A stretch of 64,000 nt of DNA, taken from assembly GCA_037190845.1 (NCBI GenBank), contig JBBCJI010000001.1, forward strand, positions 272,532-336,531, written 5' to 3'. Positions 16,245-24,260 of the stretch are shown in pieces; the stretch's first letter is position 1, and every line of letters starts with the position of its first letter. A program made the translations under genes and the position numbers. The DNA is from JBEBVQ01 sp037190845. Lineage in GTDB: Bacteria > Bacteroidota > Bacteroidia > Chitinophagales > Chitinophagaceae. Under the pieces are notes generated by a model that did not search any database, had not been told where the DNA came from, and saw only the letters and a list, made by a program, of their open reading frames with translations.

Positions 16245-17177
16245 ATGGCATCGGAAACAATCATTAACCCAACACTCGCAGACAGACTTTCGCAGACAGG
16301 CGAACAGATCGGCAATACACCGCTTTTGCCGATCCGCAACCTGCATCCGAATAAAAATGTACGCATTTATGCCAAGGCCGAATGGCAGCAGTTATCAGGC
16401 AGCGTAAAAGCCCGGGCAGCTTTCAATATCATCCGCCATGCCATTGAGCAGGGATCGCTGAACGAAAGCAAAACACTGCTGGATGCCACCAGTGGTAACA
16501 CGGGGATAGCATATGCTGCCGTTGGGAAAGAGCTGGGCATATCTGTCGCACTGTGCCTGCCCGAAAACGCTTCCAAAGAAAGAAAAGAAATACTGGAATC
16601 ACTGGGCGCTACGATCATCTTCACCTCAAAATTCGGAGGAACGGATGAGTCGCAGGAAAAGGCCGCACAACTGGCCCAGCAATATCCGGACAAATATTTT
16701 TACGCCAGCCAGTATACCAATGATCAGAACTGGAAAGCGCATTATTACGGCACCTCAGAAGAAATCATTAAGGTAGTGCCGGACATAACTCATTTCGTCA
16801 CAGGCATGGGCACTACCGGTACTTTTATCGGTACATCGAGGAGATTAAAAGAAATAAATCCGTCTATCCAGGTCATTTCACTGCAGCCCGAACTGGCATT
16901 GCATGGCATGGAGGGCTGGAAACACCTGGAGACGGCAATCGTCCCCAAAATATATGACCCCTCGGTTGCAGACAGGAATATTGAAATCCCCACACCCGAC
17001 GCCTATGATATCATCAAACGATTGTATGAATCCGAAGGATTACTGCTCAGCCCTTCGGCTGCAGCAAATATAGCCGGGGCTTTGAAGATTGCCGGTGAGA
17101 TAGAATCGGGAACGATTGTCACAATCCTCCCCGATAATGCGGACAAATACAGTGAAGTCATCAGTCAAATTCTTTAA
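16245..17177 (+). CDS. cysM: Cysteine synthase, CysM-like (PLP-dependent)
   Basis: 310-residue fold-type II PLP enzyme. The Schiff-base lysine is K55 in SGSVKARAA, the substrate loop is TSGNTGI (82-88), and the phosphate-binding loop is GMGTTGTF (186-193). The serine/cysteine synthase family makes cysteine from an activated serine. This one is placed with Mec and CysO-MoeZ partners exactly as in the mycobacterial CysM route, where CysM joins O-phosphoserine to the thiocarboxylated carrier CysO; a classical O-acetylserine enzyme would not need those genes. Its C-terminal LPDNADKYSE resembles the CysM side more than CysK. Two bases separate it from the protease gene. Expression is probably set by the double cysteine attenuator upstream. 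Choice of phosphoserine over acetylserine is inferred from context. Confidence 0.88.
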   Translation: MASETIINPTLADRLSQTGEQIGNTPLLPIRNLHPNKNVRIYAKAEWQQLSGSVKARAAFNIIRHAIEQGSLNESKTLLDATSGNTGIAYAAVGKELGISVALCLPENASKERKEILESLGATIIFTSKFGGTDESQEKAAQLAQQYPDKYFYASQYTNDQNWKAHYYGTSEEIIKVVPDITHFVTGMGTTGTFIGTSRRLKEINPSIQVISLQPELALHGMEGWKHLETAIVPKIYDPSVADRNIEIPTPDAYDIIKRLYESEGLLLSPSAAANIAGALKIAGEIESGTIVTILPDNADKYSEVISQIL

Positions 17178-17179
17178 TC

Positions 17180-17614
17180 ATGCTACTCATCAACGATACC
17201 ATCAAAGGACAACTAATCGACGATGCATTGCGGACCTTTCCGGATGAATGCTGCGGATTTCTGCTGGGTAGCGACAATGGAGACGAACGTACCATAGACG
17301 AGATCATCATCATCAATAACGCTAAAGAAGGCGATAAAAGAAGAAGGTTTGAAATTACGCCCAAAGACTATCTGAAAGCAGAACAGTATGCAGAAGCACA
17401 TAACCTGACCCTGCTGGGGGTATACCATTCGCATCCCAACCATCCGTCCGTACCCAGCGAGCACGACCGGGTGGTGGCGCAACCCTTTTTCTCTTACGTC
17501 ATTATTGCCGTCTGGGAAAATGAATGGAGATCCATTCAGTCATGGCTGCTGAATGATGACTTTCAGTTTGAAGAAGAAAAAATTCTGTTTACCAATACCG
17601 TTCATTCACTATAA
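17180..17614 (+). CDS. JAMM/M67 metalloprotease, Mec-like (CysO-cysteine peptidase)
   Basis: 144 residues with a complete JAMM zinc site: E23 (PDECCGFLLG), H83 and H85 (HSHPNHPS), S93 and D96, spaced H-x-H-x7-S-x2-D. In Mycobacterium tuberculosis the matching protein Mec cuts the CysO-cysteine adduct to release cysteine and regenerate the carrier; in Wolinella a JAMM enzyme trims a carrier to expose its Gly-Gly end. Either or both tasks would fit here, because the carrier domain downstream is fused and its Gly-Gly is internal. The gene starts two bases after cysM and 12 bases precede the carrier gene, so translational coupling is likely. Cytoplasmic. Confidence 0.85.
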   Translation: MLLINDTIKGQLIDDALRTFPDECCGFLLGSDNGDERTIDEIIIINNAKEGDKRRRFEITPKDYLKAEQYAEAHNLTLLGVYHSHPNHPSVPSEHDRVVAQPFFSYVIIAVWENEWRSIQSWLLNDDFQFEEEKILFTNTVHSL

Positions 17615-17626
17615 TATAATAAAACA

Positions 17627-19051
17627 ATGGCTACGATTATCATCCCCACACCGCTTAGAAAGTTCACCGGGCAGCAATCCCGGGTACAGGTCAGCGGCAA
17701 CACGATCAAAGAAAGCATCAGTGAACTGGTGCTCAACTTCCCGGATCTGAAAAAGAATCTTCTGGACGAGCAGGAGCAGATCCGCGGTTACGTCAATGTA
17801 TTCGCCGGCGACGAAGACATTCGCGGCCTGCAGCAGGAAAATACACCGGTGAGCGCTGATACCGTCATCAGTATCATTCCTGCAATCGCGGGCGGAAGCG
17901 GTATTGACGATGTTCAATTCAGCAAAGAAGAATTGGCACGGTACAACCGTCATATCATCATTCCTGATTTCGGCCCCGAAGCACAGAAGAAGCTCAAAGC
18001 ATCAAAAGTGCTGATCGTAGGTTCCGGCGGACTGGGTAGTCCCGTACTTTTATATCTGGCCGCTGCCGGAGTAGGCACGATCGGCCTTATTGATTTTGAT
18101 GTGGTAGACGACAGTAATCTGCAGCGCCAGGTATTATTTGGCGTTGAGGATGTGGGCAAACTCAAGGTAGAAGCTGCGAAAAAAAGGATCCAAAGCCTGA
18201 ATCCGAATACCAATGTAATTACTTACAACACGCAGCTTACATCTCAAAATGCCCTGGAACTGATCAGCCAGTATGATGTAGTAGCCGATGGCACAGACAA
18301 CTTCCCTACCCGCTACCTCGTAAATGACGCCAGCGTGATCGCCGGCAAACCGAATGTCTATGCTTCCATCTTCCAGTTTGAAGGGCAGGTATCTGTGTTT
18401 AACTACACCAATGCCAAAGGAGAAACAGGACCAAACTACCGGGACCTTTACCCTACTCCTCCAGCACCGGGATTAGTACCCAACTGCGCGGAAGGCGGTG
18501 TATTGGGTGTTTTGTGCGGCATTATCGGCAGCCTGCAGGCCAATGAGGTGATCAAAGTCATCACCGGTGTTGGTGAGCCATTGAGCGGACGTTTTTTTGT
18601 GTTTGATGCACTGACGTTTGAGACAAGGACACTTCGGATTTCCAAACAGAAAAACACACCGGAGATCAAAGAGTTGATTGACTATGAGCAATTCTGCGGG
18701 GTCAAGGCCGTAGAGAAAAAGATCAAAGAAATAACCGTTCATGAATTTTTGCAATGGCAAAAAGAAGGAGCTGACATCCAGGTGATAGACGTGCGGGAGC
18801 CGGCAGAATACGCTCAGGTCAATATAGGCGCGTTACTGATACCGCTGGCTACCGTAGCTGACAGGGCTGATGAAATAAACCGTGATAAAAAAGTAGTGGT
18901 GCACTGCAAGATGGGGGGGCGGAGTGCGAAGGCAATCCGTGAACTGGAAGAGAGATTCGGATTCGATAATCTCTACAACCTGAAAGGCGGTATCACAGCT
19001 ATCCAGCAGGAAACGGATCTGCTGCAGGAAGTGACACAAGCAGTGGTCTGA
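17627..19051 (+). CDS. CysO - ThiF/MoeB-like E1 - rhodanese fusion
   Basis: 474 residues, three domains. Residues 1-90 are a CysO/MoaD-type ubiquitin-like carrier (MATIIIPTPLRKFTG...IIPAIAGG) that ends in the diagnostic Gly89-Gly90, but the chain continues (SGIDDVQFSKEEL). Residues 95-360 are a ThiF/MoeB adenylating enzyme with nucleotide loop GSGGLG (132-137), ADGTDNFPTRY, NCAEGGVLG (Cys287) and DYEQFCG. Residues 365-465 are a rhodanese domain with active-site loop CKMGGRS (Cys427), a sulfur donor. This is the mycobacterial CysO plus MoeZ joined in one polypeptide. Because thiocarboxylation needs a free Gly-Gly end, the fusion must either be cut after Gly90 (the JAMM protease next door is a candidate) or serve another carrier. 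Last gene of the cys operon. Confidence 0.88.
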   Translation: MATIIIPTPLRKFTGQQSRVQVSGNTIKESISELVLNFPDLKKNLLDEQEQIRGYVNVFAGDEDIRGLQQENTPVSADTVISIIPAIAGGSGIDDVQFSKEELARYNRHIIIPDFGPEAQKKLKASKVLIVGSGGLGSPVLLYLAAAGVGTIGLIDFDVVDDSNLQRQVLFGVEDVGKLKVEAAKKRIQSLNPNTNVITYNTQLTSQNALELISQYDVVADGTDNFPTRYLVNDASVIAGKPNVYASIFQFEGQVSVFNYTNAKGETGPNYRDLYPTPPAPGLVPNCAEGGVLGVLCGIIGSLQANEVIKVITGVGEPLSGRFFVFDALTFETRTLRISKQKNTPEIKELIDYEQFCGVKAVEKKIKEITVHEFLQWQKEGADIQVIDVREPAEYAQVNIGALLIPLATVADRADEINRDKKVVVHCKMGGRSAKAIRELEERFGFDNLYNLKGGITAIQQETDLLQEVTQAVV

Positions 19052-19057
19052 GTCTCG

Positions 19058-19172
19058 CATGAGATTGCGGCTCGGAGGCCGCAATGACACAGTGGTAGGT
19101 CGTCAGGCAGGTCCGTTAAATGTACTGGTATGAATTTGTCCACTTTGTCATCCCGGACTTGATCCGGGATCT
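19058..19172. repeat. Two intergenic palindromes
   Basis: ATTGCGGC/GCCGCAAT (19064-19071 and 19078-19085) and ATCCCGG/CCGGGAT (19150-19156 and 19164-19170). Neither has a T-run, so they are not typical terminators. The first recurs, in reverse orientation, at 27077-27103 (TGTCATTGCG...GAGCCGCAATC). They are intergenic repeats between the cys operon and tRNA-Cys. Confidence 0.6.
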
Positions 19173-19215
19173 CATTGCAGTACTGACTTTTTAAAGGCTG
19201 ACTAAATAATACAAA

Positions 19216-19287
19216 GGTGCTGTCGCCGAGAGGTTCAGGCACGGCTCTGCAAAAGCCGCTACACCGGTTCGAATCCGGTCAGCACCT
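19216..19287 (+). tRNA. tRNA-Cys (GCA), copy 1
   Basis: 72 bases. Acceptor stem GGTGCTG/CAGCACC, anticodon loop CTCTGCAAA in the stem ACGGCT...AGCCGC with anticodon GCA, T-loop GGTTCGAATCC and discriminator T, as usual for tRNA-Cys. No CCA encoded. I see no TAnnTTTG promoter directly before it and no terminator between it and the cys operon, so it may be read as part of that transcript. Differs in acceptor and most stem positions from the copy at 22724-22794. Confidence 0.93.
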
Positions 19288-19329
19288 CTTTTTAACATCA
19301 ATTTTCATTCACTAAAAACACAAACAGTT

Positions 19330-19968
19330 ATGGCAACATTACGCTTAGGGGACATCGCTCCCGACTTTACCGCCGAAACAACAGAAGGCAAAATCAATTT
19401 CCATGAATTTCTCGGCGATGGCTGGGGGGTATTCTTTTCGCATCCTGCGGACTTCACGCCAGTATGCACCACTGAACTGGGCGCTACCGCCAAACTCAAA
19501 GATGAATTTGCAAAACGTAACGTGAAAGCAATCGCACTGAGCGTAGACCCGCTGGATCAGCATATCGCATGGACAAAAGACATCAATGAGACACAAAACA
19601 CAACTGTCAACTTTCCCATTATTGCTGATGCAGACAAGAAAGTAGCAGAACTGTATGATATGATCCATCCCAATGCCAGTGAGACTTTCACGGTACGCTC
19701 GGTATACATCGTTGGGCCTGACAAGAAAGTAAAGCTGACACTTACCTACCCTGCATCTACAGGCAGAAATTTCAATGAAATACTGCGTGTAATAGACAGC
19801 CTGCAGCTAACTGCCAACTACCAGGTAGCCACGCCCGCCAACTGGCAACATGGCGAAGATGTGGTAATCGCACCCGCAATTAAAGATGAAGATGTACCGG
19901 CTAAATTCCCGAAAGGACATACACGGGTAAAACCTTACCTGAGGTTGACGCCCCAGCCGAACCTGTAA
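19330..19968 (+). CDS. 1-Cys (Prx6-type) peroxiredoxin
   Basis: 212-residue thiol peroxidase that reduces hydrogen peroxide, organic hydroperoxides and peroxynitrite. Active site P39-x3-T43-x2-C46 (HPADFTPVCTTE) is intact. Length, the DxxDQHIAW stretch and the long C-terminal dimerisation arm (after about residue 160: PANWQHGEDVVIAP) fit the Prx6/AhpC2 class, which uses one peroxidatic Cys and an external reductant. It follows tRNA-Cys by 42 bases and ends before a shared terminator with the convergent gene. Cytoplasmic. Reductant not visible. Confidence 0.92.
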   Translation: MATLRLGDIAPDFTAETTEGKINFHEFLGDGWGVFFSHPADFTPVCTTELGATAKLKDEFAKRNVKAIALSVDPLDQHIAWTKDINETQNTTVNFPIIADADKKVAELYDMIHPNASETFTVRSVYIVGPDKKVKLTLTYPASTGRNFNEILRVIDSLQLTANYQVATPANWQHGEDVVIAPAIKDEDVPAKFPKGHTRVKPYLRLTPQPNL

Positions 19969-19985
19969 GAGGATCATAAAATTAA

Positions 19986-20015
19986 CCGGCCTGAAATAAG
20001 ATCATTTCAGGCCGG
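19986..20015. terminator. Bidirectional intrinsic terminator
   Basis: CCGGCCTGAAAT (19986-19997) pairs with ATTTCAGGCCGG (20004-20015), a perfect 12-bp stem followed by TTGATTTTAT. It lies between the convergent peroxiredoxin and DUF6580-type genes and can serve both. Confidence 0.8.
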
Positions 20016-20043
20016 TTGATTTTATGAGTATTTATCCAGAAAA

Positions 20044-20598
20044 TTATACCCTCGCATTTTGTACTTTTCCGGCAAAAACACGTTGCGCCAGGAAGTACAG
20101 TCCGAATAACAGACCGCTGCCGATCAGATCTCCGATCATTGAATTACGGTAAAACGGAATAGCCATGACATAAGCCTTTACCAATCCTGCCCAGGAATAT
20201 CCGTTCCAGCCTTCGGCAAAATAACCAAAGTTGGAAACCAGGAAAAACAGTGCAGACCCACCAAGTGTGAAGAATACGACATTAAGCGGTTTAATGTTTT
20301 TCAGGAAGAAGCCCAACCCGGTAACTGCGATCAATCCGCCATAGGTAAACAGTTGAGCCGGTCCGTAAAAACCAGGTGTTGATGTAAACAACTGGAAATA
20401 TACATCTCCAAGGAATTGCCCCATCAAAGCAAACAGGAAAGCGTAGCGCTTGTCTTTAATAACTGCACCGGCAAAAAGCCCCAATGCGGCTAACGGTGCA
20501 AAATTGTACCAATGCATTTCAGCATTAACCACCCTTGCGGTTGCAGCCATTAATATTAATCCTGCGGCGATAAGTACTTGAACGTGTGATTGCTTCAT
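20044..20598 (-). CDS. DUF6580-type integral membrane protein
   Basis: 184 residues with about five or six hydrophobic helices and short loops. Typical marks are ARVVNAEMHWYNFAPLAALGLF near the start and LGDVYFQLF, then GWNGYSWAGLVKAYVMAIPFYRNSMIGDLIGS in the last third, where charged residues sit inside membrane segments as in ECF-type substrate-binding (S) components. I recognise this as the Bacteroidota family DUF6580; its function is not established and a vitamin or metal transport role is only a guess. Start at 20598 (MKQSHVQVL) is chosen because nine further upstream codons are polar and non-conserved-looking. Stands between convergent and tandem neighbours, 87 bases downstream of guaB. 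Confidence 0.65.
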   Translation of the reverse strand: MKQSHVQVLIAAGLILMAATARVVNAEMHWYNFAPLAALGLFAGAVIKDKRYAFLFALMGQFLGDVYFQLFTSTPGFYGPAQLFTYGGLIAVTGLGFFLKNIKPLNVVFFTLGGSALFFLVSNFGYFAEGWNGYSWAGLVKAYVMAIPFYRNSMIGDLIGSGLLFGLYFLAQRVFAGKVQNARV

Positions 20599-20685
20599 CT
20601 CTTTATTTAAATTCTGGTACGGCAAAAATACAACTAATACGATAATTATTTGACTACATGAGCTTTTTCAAATTCATCAGAAAGT

Positions 20686-22155
20686 TTACCGGCTGTAATT
20701 CGGCGCTTCTTTGGTGATCACCACATCATGCGGATGACTTTCAGCCATAGACGCTGCTGTGATACGGATAAACTGCGCATCCTCCTGCAATGCTTTGATG
20801 TCTTTGGCTCCGCAATAGCCCATCCCGGCACGTAAACCACCGACAAACTGCTGTATCACTTCATTCAGGGTTCCTTTATATGGTACACGCCCTACGATCC
20901 CTTCCGGTACCAGCTTCTTGATATCCGCTTCCACATCCTGAAAATAACGGTCACTGCTACCCTCTTTCATCGCTTCCACAGAACCCATACCCCGGTAGGA
21001 TTTGAATTTACGCCCTTCATAGATAATTGTTTCACCCGGGCTTTCTTCTGTACCGGCAAATATCGAACCTGCCATCACACAGGATGCGCCGGCAGCGATC
21101 GCTTTGACCATATCCCCCGTATAGCGGATACCACCATCGGCAATAACAGGGATCCCCCGTTTTTTCAAAGCCTGCACCGCTTCCATAACAGCCGTAAGCT
21201 GTGGCGCTCCTGCACCGGTCACTACACGTGTAGTGCATATGGATCCGGGGCCTACACCTACTTTCACCGCATCTGCACCGGCTTCTGCCAGGGCAACCGC
21301 TCCCGCTCCCGTAGCTACATTGCCGGCTATCACCTGCAATCCTTTAAATGTTTTTTTGACCAGCTTCACCATATCCAGCACTCCTTTGCTGTGGCCATGG
21401 GCGCTATCGAGCGTCACCACATCCACACCGGCTTGCTTCAGGGCTTCCACACGCTGCAACGTATCGGAAGTAATACCAACTGCAGCACCGACAACCAGGC
21501 GCCCAAAGCCATCTTTGCTGGCATTGGGATAACTCTTCAGATTGATGATATCACGAAATGTGATCAACCCGATGAGTCGTCCGGATTTATCGACGATCGG
21601 GAGCTTTTCTATCTTATATTGTTCCAGTATCTTTTCTGCTTTGGCCATAGTGGTTGTCTGCGGGGCCGTAACAAGGTTTTGTGTTGTCATGACTGCCGAC
21701 ACCTTCTTTTTCTCGTTTTTCTCAAAACGGAGATCCCGGTTTGTCAGGATGCCTACCAGCTTTTTTTGTTCGTCGACGATCGGGATGCCGCCAATCCGGT
21801 TGTCGCGCATCAGCTTCCGGGCTTCGCCGATCGTGGCTTCCGGCAATAACGTAATGGGATCAACGATCAGCCCGCTCTCAGAGCGTTTCACCTTCCGCGC
21901 CTGCTCTGCCTGACGCTCAATACTCATGTTTTTATGCAACATGCCAATACCGCCTTCTCGGGCTAACGCAATGGCAAGTGTATCTTCCGTAACGGTATCC
22001 ATTGCAGCGGACACCATCGGAATATTTAACAGAATGTCTTTTGTAAGTTTTGTGGTAAGGCTTACTTCCCTGGGCAGGACTTCGGAGTAAGCAGGAACAA
22101 GGAGTACATCATCAAACGTAAGTCCTTCTCCGTAAAACTTGGATTTTGCAGCCAT
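20686..22155 (-). CDS. guaB: Inosine-5'-monophosphate dehydrogenase
   Basis: 489-residue NAD-dependent enzyme that oxidises IMP to XMP, the committed step of GMP synthesis. Residues 1-95 and 210-489 form the TIM barrel; two CBS domains are inserted at about 97-205 and bind purine nucleotides for allosteric control. The catalytic Cys is C307 in GPGSICTTRVVTGAG, and the phosphate-binding strand ADGGIRYTGDMVKA follows. Start at 22155 (MAAKSKFYGEGLTFDDVLL) matches the family N-terminus; an upstream extension to 22224 is not. It is transcribed after the HU gene but separated from it by a terminator. Confidence 0.97.
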   Translation of the reverse strand: MAAKSKFYGEGLTFDDVLLVPAYSEVLPREVSLTTKLTKDILLNIPMVSAAMDTVTEDTLAIALAREGGIGMLHKNMSIERQAEQARKVKRSESGLIVDPITLLPEATIGEARKLMRDNRIGGIPIVDEQKKLVGILTNRDLRFEKNEKKKVSAVMTTQNLVTAPQTTTMAKAEKILEQYKIEKLPIVDKSGRLIGLITFRDIINLKSYPNASKDGFGRLVVGAAVGITSDTLQRVEALKQAGVDVVTLDSAHGHSKGVLDMVKLVKKTFKGLQVIAGNVATGAGAVALAEAGADAVKVGVGPGSICTTRVVTGAGAPQLTAVMEAVQALKKRGIPVIADGGIRYTGDMVKAIAAGASCVMAGSIFAGTEESPGETIIYEGRKFKSYRGMGSVEAMKEGSSDRYFQDVEADIKKLVPEGIVGRVPYKGTLNEVIQQFVGGLRAGMGYCGAKDIKALQEDAQFIRITAASMAESHPHDVVITKEAPNYSR

Positions 22156-22224
22156 GTGCAAAGATATGGAGCGGAATTGAAAAACAAAAATCCCTCCCCC
22201 CGCCCCGGAGGAGTATAAAATCAA

Positions 22225-22246
22225 AACAGGGGCTGATGCCCCTGTT
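22225..22246 (-). terminator. Intrinsic terminator of the HU gene
   Basis: AACAGGGGC / GCCCCTGTT (22225-22233 and 22238-22246), perfect 9-bp stem with a four-base loop, followed on the minus strand by TTGATTTTAT. It ends HU transcription before guaB. Confidence 0.8.
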
Positions 22247-22273
22247 CCTTATCACTCAAAGATTATTCAAAAC

Positions 22274-22564
22274 TTATTTTTTGATCTTGGCAGTGGCTAC
22301 TTTCTCAGCAAACTCTTTACCGGCTTTGAATTTCGGTGTTTTGCTTGCTTTGATCTTGATCACTTCGCCGGTCTGGGGATTGCGGCCGTTACGTGCTGCA
22401 CGCTGTGCAACAGAAAAAGTACCAAATCCTACAAGCGTAACTTTATCGCCTTTTTTCAAAGTCGATACAACTGCGCCGGTAAATGCTTCCAGGGCTTCTC
22501 CAGCTTGTACTTTAGTGATACCTGCATCTTTTGCAATCTGGTCAATTAATTCTGCTTTGTTCAT
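22274..22564 (-). CDS. hup: HU-family DNA-binding protein
   Basis: 96 residues, the normal HU length. N-terminal dimerisation helices (MNKAELIDQIAKDAGITKVQAGEALEAF), central strands VTLVGFGTFSV, then the DNA-embracing arm ARNGRNPQTGEVIKIKASKTPKFKAG with the Pro that wedges between base pairs. The tail VATAKIKK is Lys-rich. HU bends and compacts DNA and is abundant; a strong terminator follows. Whether this is an HU homodimer or one of several paralogs in the genome cannot be told. Confidence 0.95.
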   Translation of the reverse strand: MNKAELIDQIAKDAGITKVQAGEALEAFTGAVVSTLKKGDKVTLVGFGTFSVAQRAARNGRNPQTGEVIKIKASKTPKFKAGKEFAEKVATAKIKK

Positions 22565-22680
22565 ACTTTTTGAATTTAAAGGTTTGTGAGGTGCAATTTT
22601 ACAACAATAATACCATATTGCACAAAAAAAATATTCCGGAAAAACCCGCCATTAGCCGGATGACAGAGATTTTGATGGCC

Positions 22681-22718
22681 AAATAAAAAGCCGGAAAAGG
22701 GAATATTCCTTTTTCCGG
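22681..22718 (-). terminator. Intrinsic terminator of tRNA-Cys copy 2
   Basis: Near-perfect hairpin CCGGAAAAGGGAAT / ATTCCTTTTTCCGG (22691-22718) followed, on the minus strand, by CTTTTTATTT. It begins six bases beyond the tRNA 3' end. Confidence 0.8.
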
Positions 22719-22723
22719 CCTGG

Positions 22724-22794
22724 AGGTCGCGAGCGGATTCGAACCGCTGTACGAGGTTTTGCAGACCTCTGCCTAGCCACTCGGCCACGCGACC
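22724..22794 (-). tRNA. tRNA-Cys (GCA), copy 2
   Basis: 71 bases on the minus strand. Acceptor GGTCGCG/CGCGACC, anticodon stem GAGGT/ACCTC with loop CTGCAAA (anticodon GCA), T-arm GGTTCGAATCC, discriminator T. Own promoter upstream and own terminator downstream. It shares the anticodon but not the acceptor stem with copy 1 at 19216-19287. Confidence 0.93.
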
Positions 22795-22855
22795 TTATTG
22801 AGTATGAATCATTAAAGAACTTTACAACAGGTATACCCCGTCTCCGTAAGGACGG

Positions 22856-22886
22856 CAAATGTAGGAACAAAATTACTTCTGTACAA
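22856..22886 (-). promoter_or_regulatory. Promoter of tRNA-Cys copy 2
   Basis: On the minus strand: TTG (22884-22886), 20-base spacer, TACATTTG (22856-22863), the Bacteroidota consensus. Predicted transcript start near 22850, leaving a leader of about 55 bases before the tRNA 5' end. Confidence 0.65.
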
Positions 22887-22970
22887 GCCTTCCTTGAAAA
22901 TATAATAAGTACAGCGCTCTTCCGGTATCGTGATCATCAATTGAAATCTAAATCCATTACTTTTACACTC

Positions 22971-24260
22971 ATGTTCCCCGATTTCCGTTATATAGCAGCC
23001 CTCATTCCGGGCGTAGAACAGCCATGGGAATGGCTCAGTATTTTCAAGACTTTCGGACTGTTTGTAGCGCTTGGCTTCCTCGGCGCTGCATGGACGCTGG
23101 TCGTTGAATTAAGGAGAAAAGAAAAACAAGGCTTGTTGTTACCCGAATTCACTACTATAGAAACCGGGAAACCGGCCTCTACCATGGAACTTTTCTGGTC
23201 GGCACTGATCGGTTTTGTTCTGGGTTACAAACTCGGAGGCATTTTTGGCAACTGGCAGGAGATATCCCCCAATCCTATGGGCTATCTGTTTTCCCTGAAA
23301 GGGAATGTGCTTATCGGCATTATCGGCGCCCTCCTGATGGGATACAGCCGCTATTCAGAAAAGAAAAAGCAGGTTTTACCACAACCTCAGACAAAACGTA
23401 TTGCCGTCTATCCACACCAGCGTGTCAGTGAGATCATCCTGCTTGCCTTTATCGGAGGGATTGTAGGGGCCAAGGTATTTAACGCTCTTGAGACCTGGGA
23501 AGACTTCATCCGGGATCCTGCCGGCAACCTGCTGTCGTCCAGCGGGCTTACCTTTTATGGCGGACTGATCACTGCAGCTGCTATGATCTATTATTATTCC
23601 AGAAAACACAAGATCGGATTTGATCACTTGTGTGATGCTATTGCCCCGGGCCTTATGCTGGCCTATGGGATCGGCAGGCTTGGATGTCATTTTTCCGGCG
23701 ATGGCGATTGGGGCATCTATAACAGCGCCTATATTACAGATGCCGGCGGCGTCCTGAAAGCCGCTACTCAGGCAGAATTCCAATCCATGCTCCAATCTTT
23801 CCCTGCATATTTCTCACGTGAGTTTGGCAGCATTGCTGCCGTGCCGCATTTGTATGCGCCCGCACCAGGCTGGCTCCCCGACTGGCTTTTTGCCATGAAC
23901 TACCCGAATAATGTAAATAGTGACGGCATCCTGCTCACCGGTTGTACCGGTGATTACTGTGCTGTGCTGCCAGCAGGTGTCTTTCCGACGCCCATTTATG
24001 AAGCCGTTGGCTGCACGTTGCTGTTCTTTATTTTATGGAAGCTGCGTAAGCGTATTAGCGCCCCCTTTCATTTGTTTGGCATTTACCTGATCATGAATGG
24101 TGCAGAACGTTTTTTCGTAGAGAAGATACGGGTAAATTACAAGTATGACTGGGGATTGCTACACCCTACCCAGGCAGAGATCATATCTGCATCGCTGATG
24201 CTTGCTGGAATATTAATACTGGTATTTTACAAAAGAAAAAAGGCAATAAAAATGCCGTAA
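22971..24260 (+). CDS. lgt: Prolipoprotein diacylglyceryl transferase
   Basis: 429-residue multi-pass inner-membrane enzyme that attaches diacylglycerol from phosphatidylglycerol to the lipobox Cys of prolipoproteins, the first lipoprotein maturation step. Lgt marks: ITAAAMIYYYSRKHKIGF, AYGIGRLGCHFSGDGDWG (the signature with catalytic Arg) and NGAERFFVEKIRVN near the end. It is much longer than the E. coli enzyme (about 290), with added loops at about 120-150 and 250-325. ATG 22971 is taken as start; the frame opens earlier at a TTG (22941) before residues that do not look like Lgt. The lipoproteins at 1451, 3163 and 35943 would be substrates. Confidence 0.93.
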   Translation: MFPDFRYIAALIPGVEQPWEWLSIFKTFGLFVALGFLGAAWTLVVELRRKEKQGLLLPEFTTIETGKPASTMELFWSALIGFVLGYKLGGIFGNWQEISPNPMGYLFSLKGNVLIGIIGALLMGYSRYSEKKKQVLPQPQTKRIAVYPHQRVSEIILLAFIGGIVGAKVFNALETWEDFIRDPAGNLLSSSGLTFYGGLITAAAMIYYYSRKHKIGFDHLCDAIAPGLMLAYGIGRLGCHFSGDGDWGIYNSAYITDAGGVLKAATQAEFQSMLQSFPAYFSREFGSIAAVPHLYAPAPGWLPDWLFAMNYPNNVNSDGILLTGCTGDYCAVLPAGVFPTPIYEAVGCTLLFFILWKLRKRISAPFHLFGIYLIMNGAERFFVEKIRVNYKYDWGLLHPTQAEIISASLMLAGILILVFYKRKKAIKMP

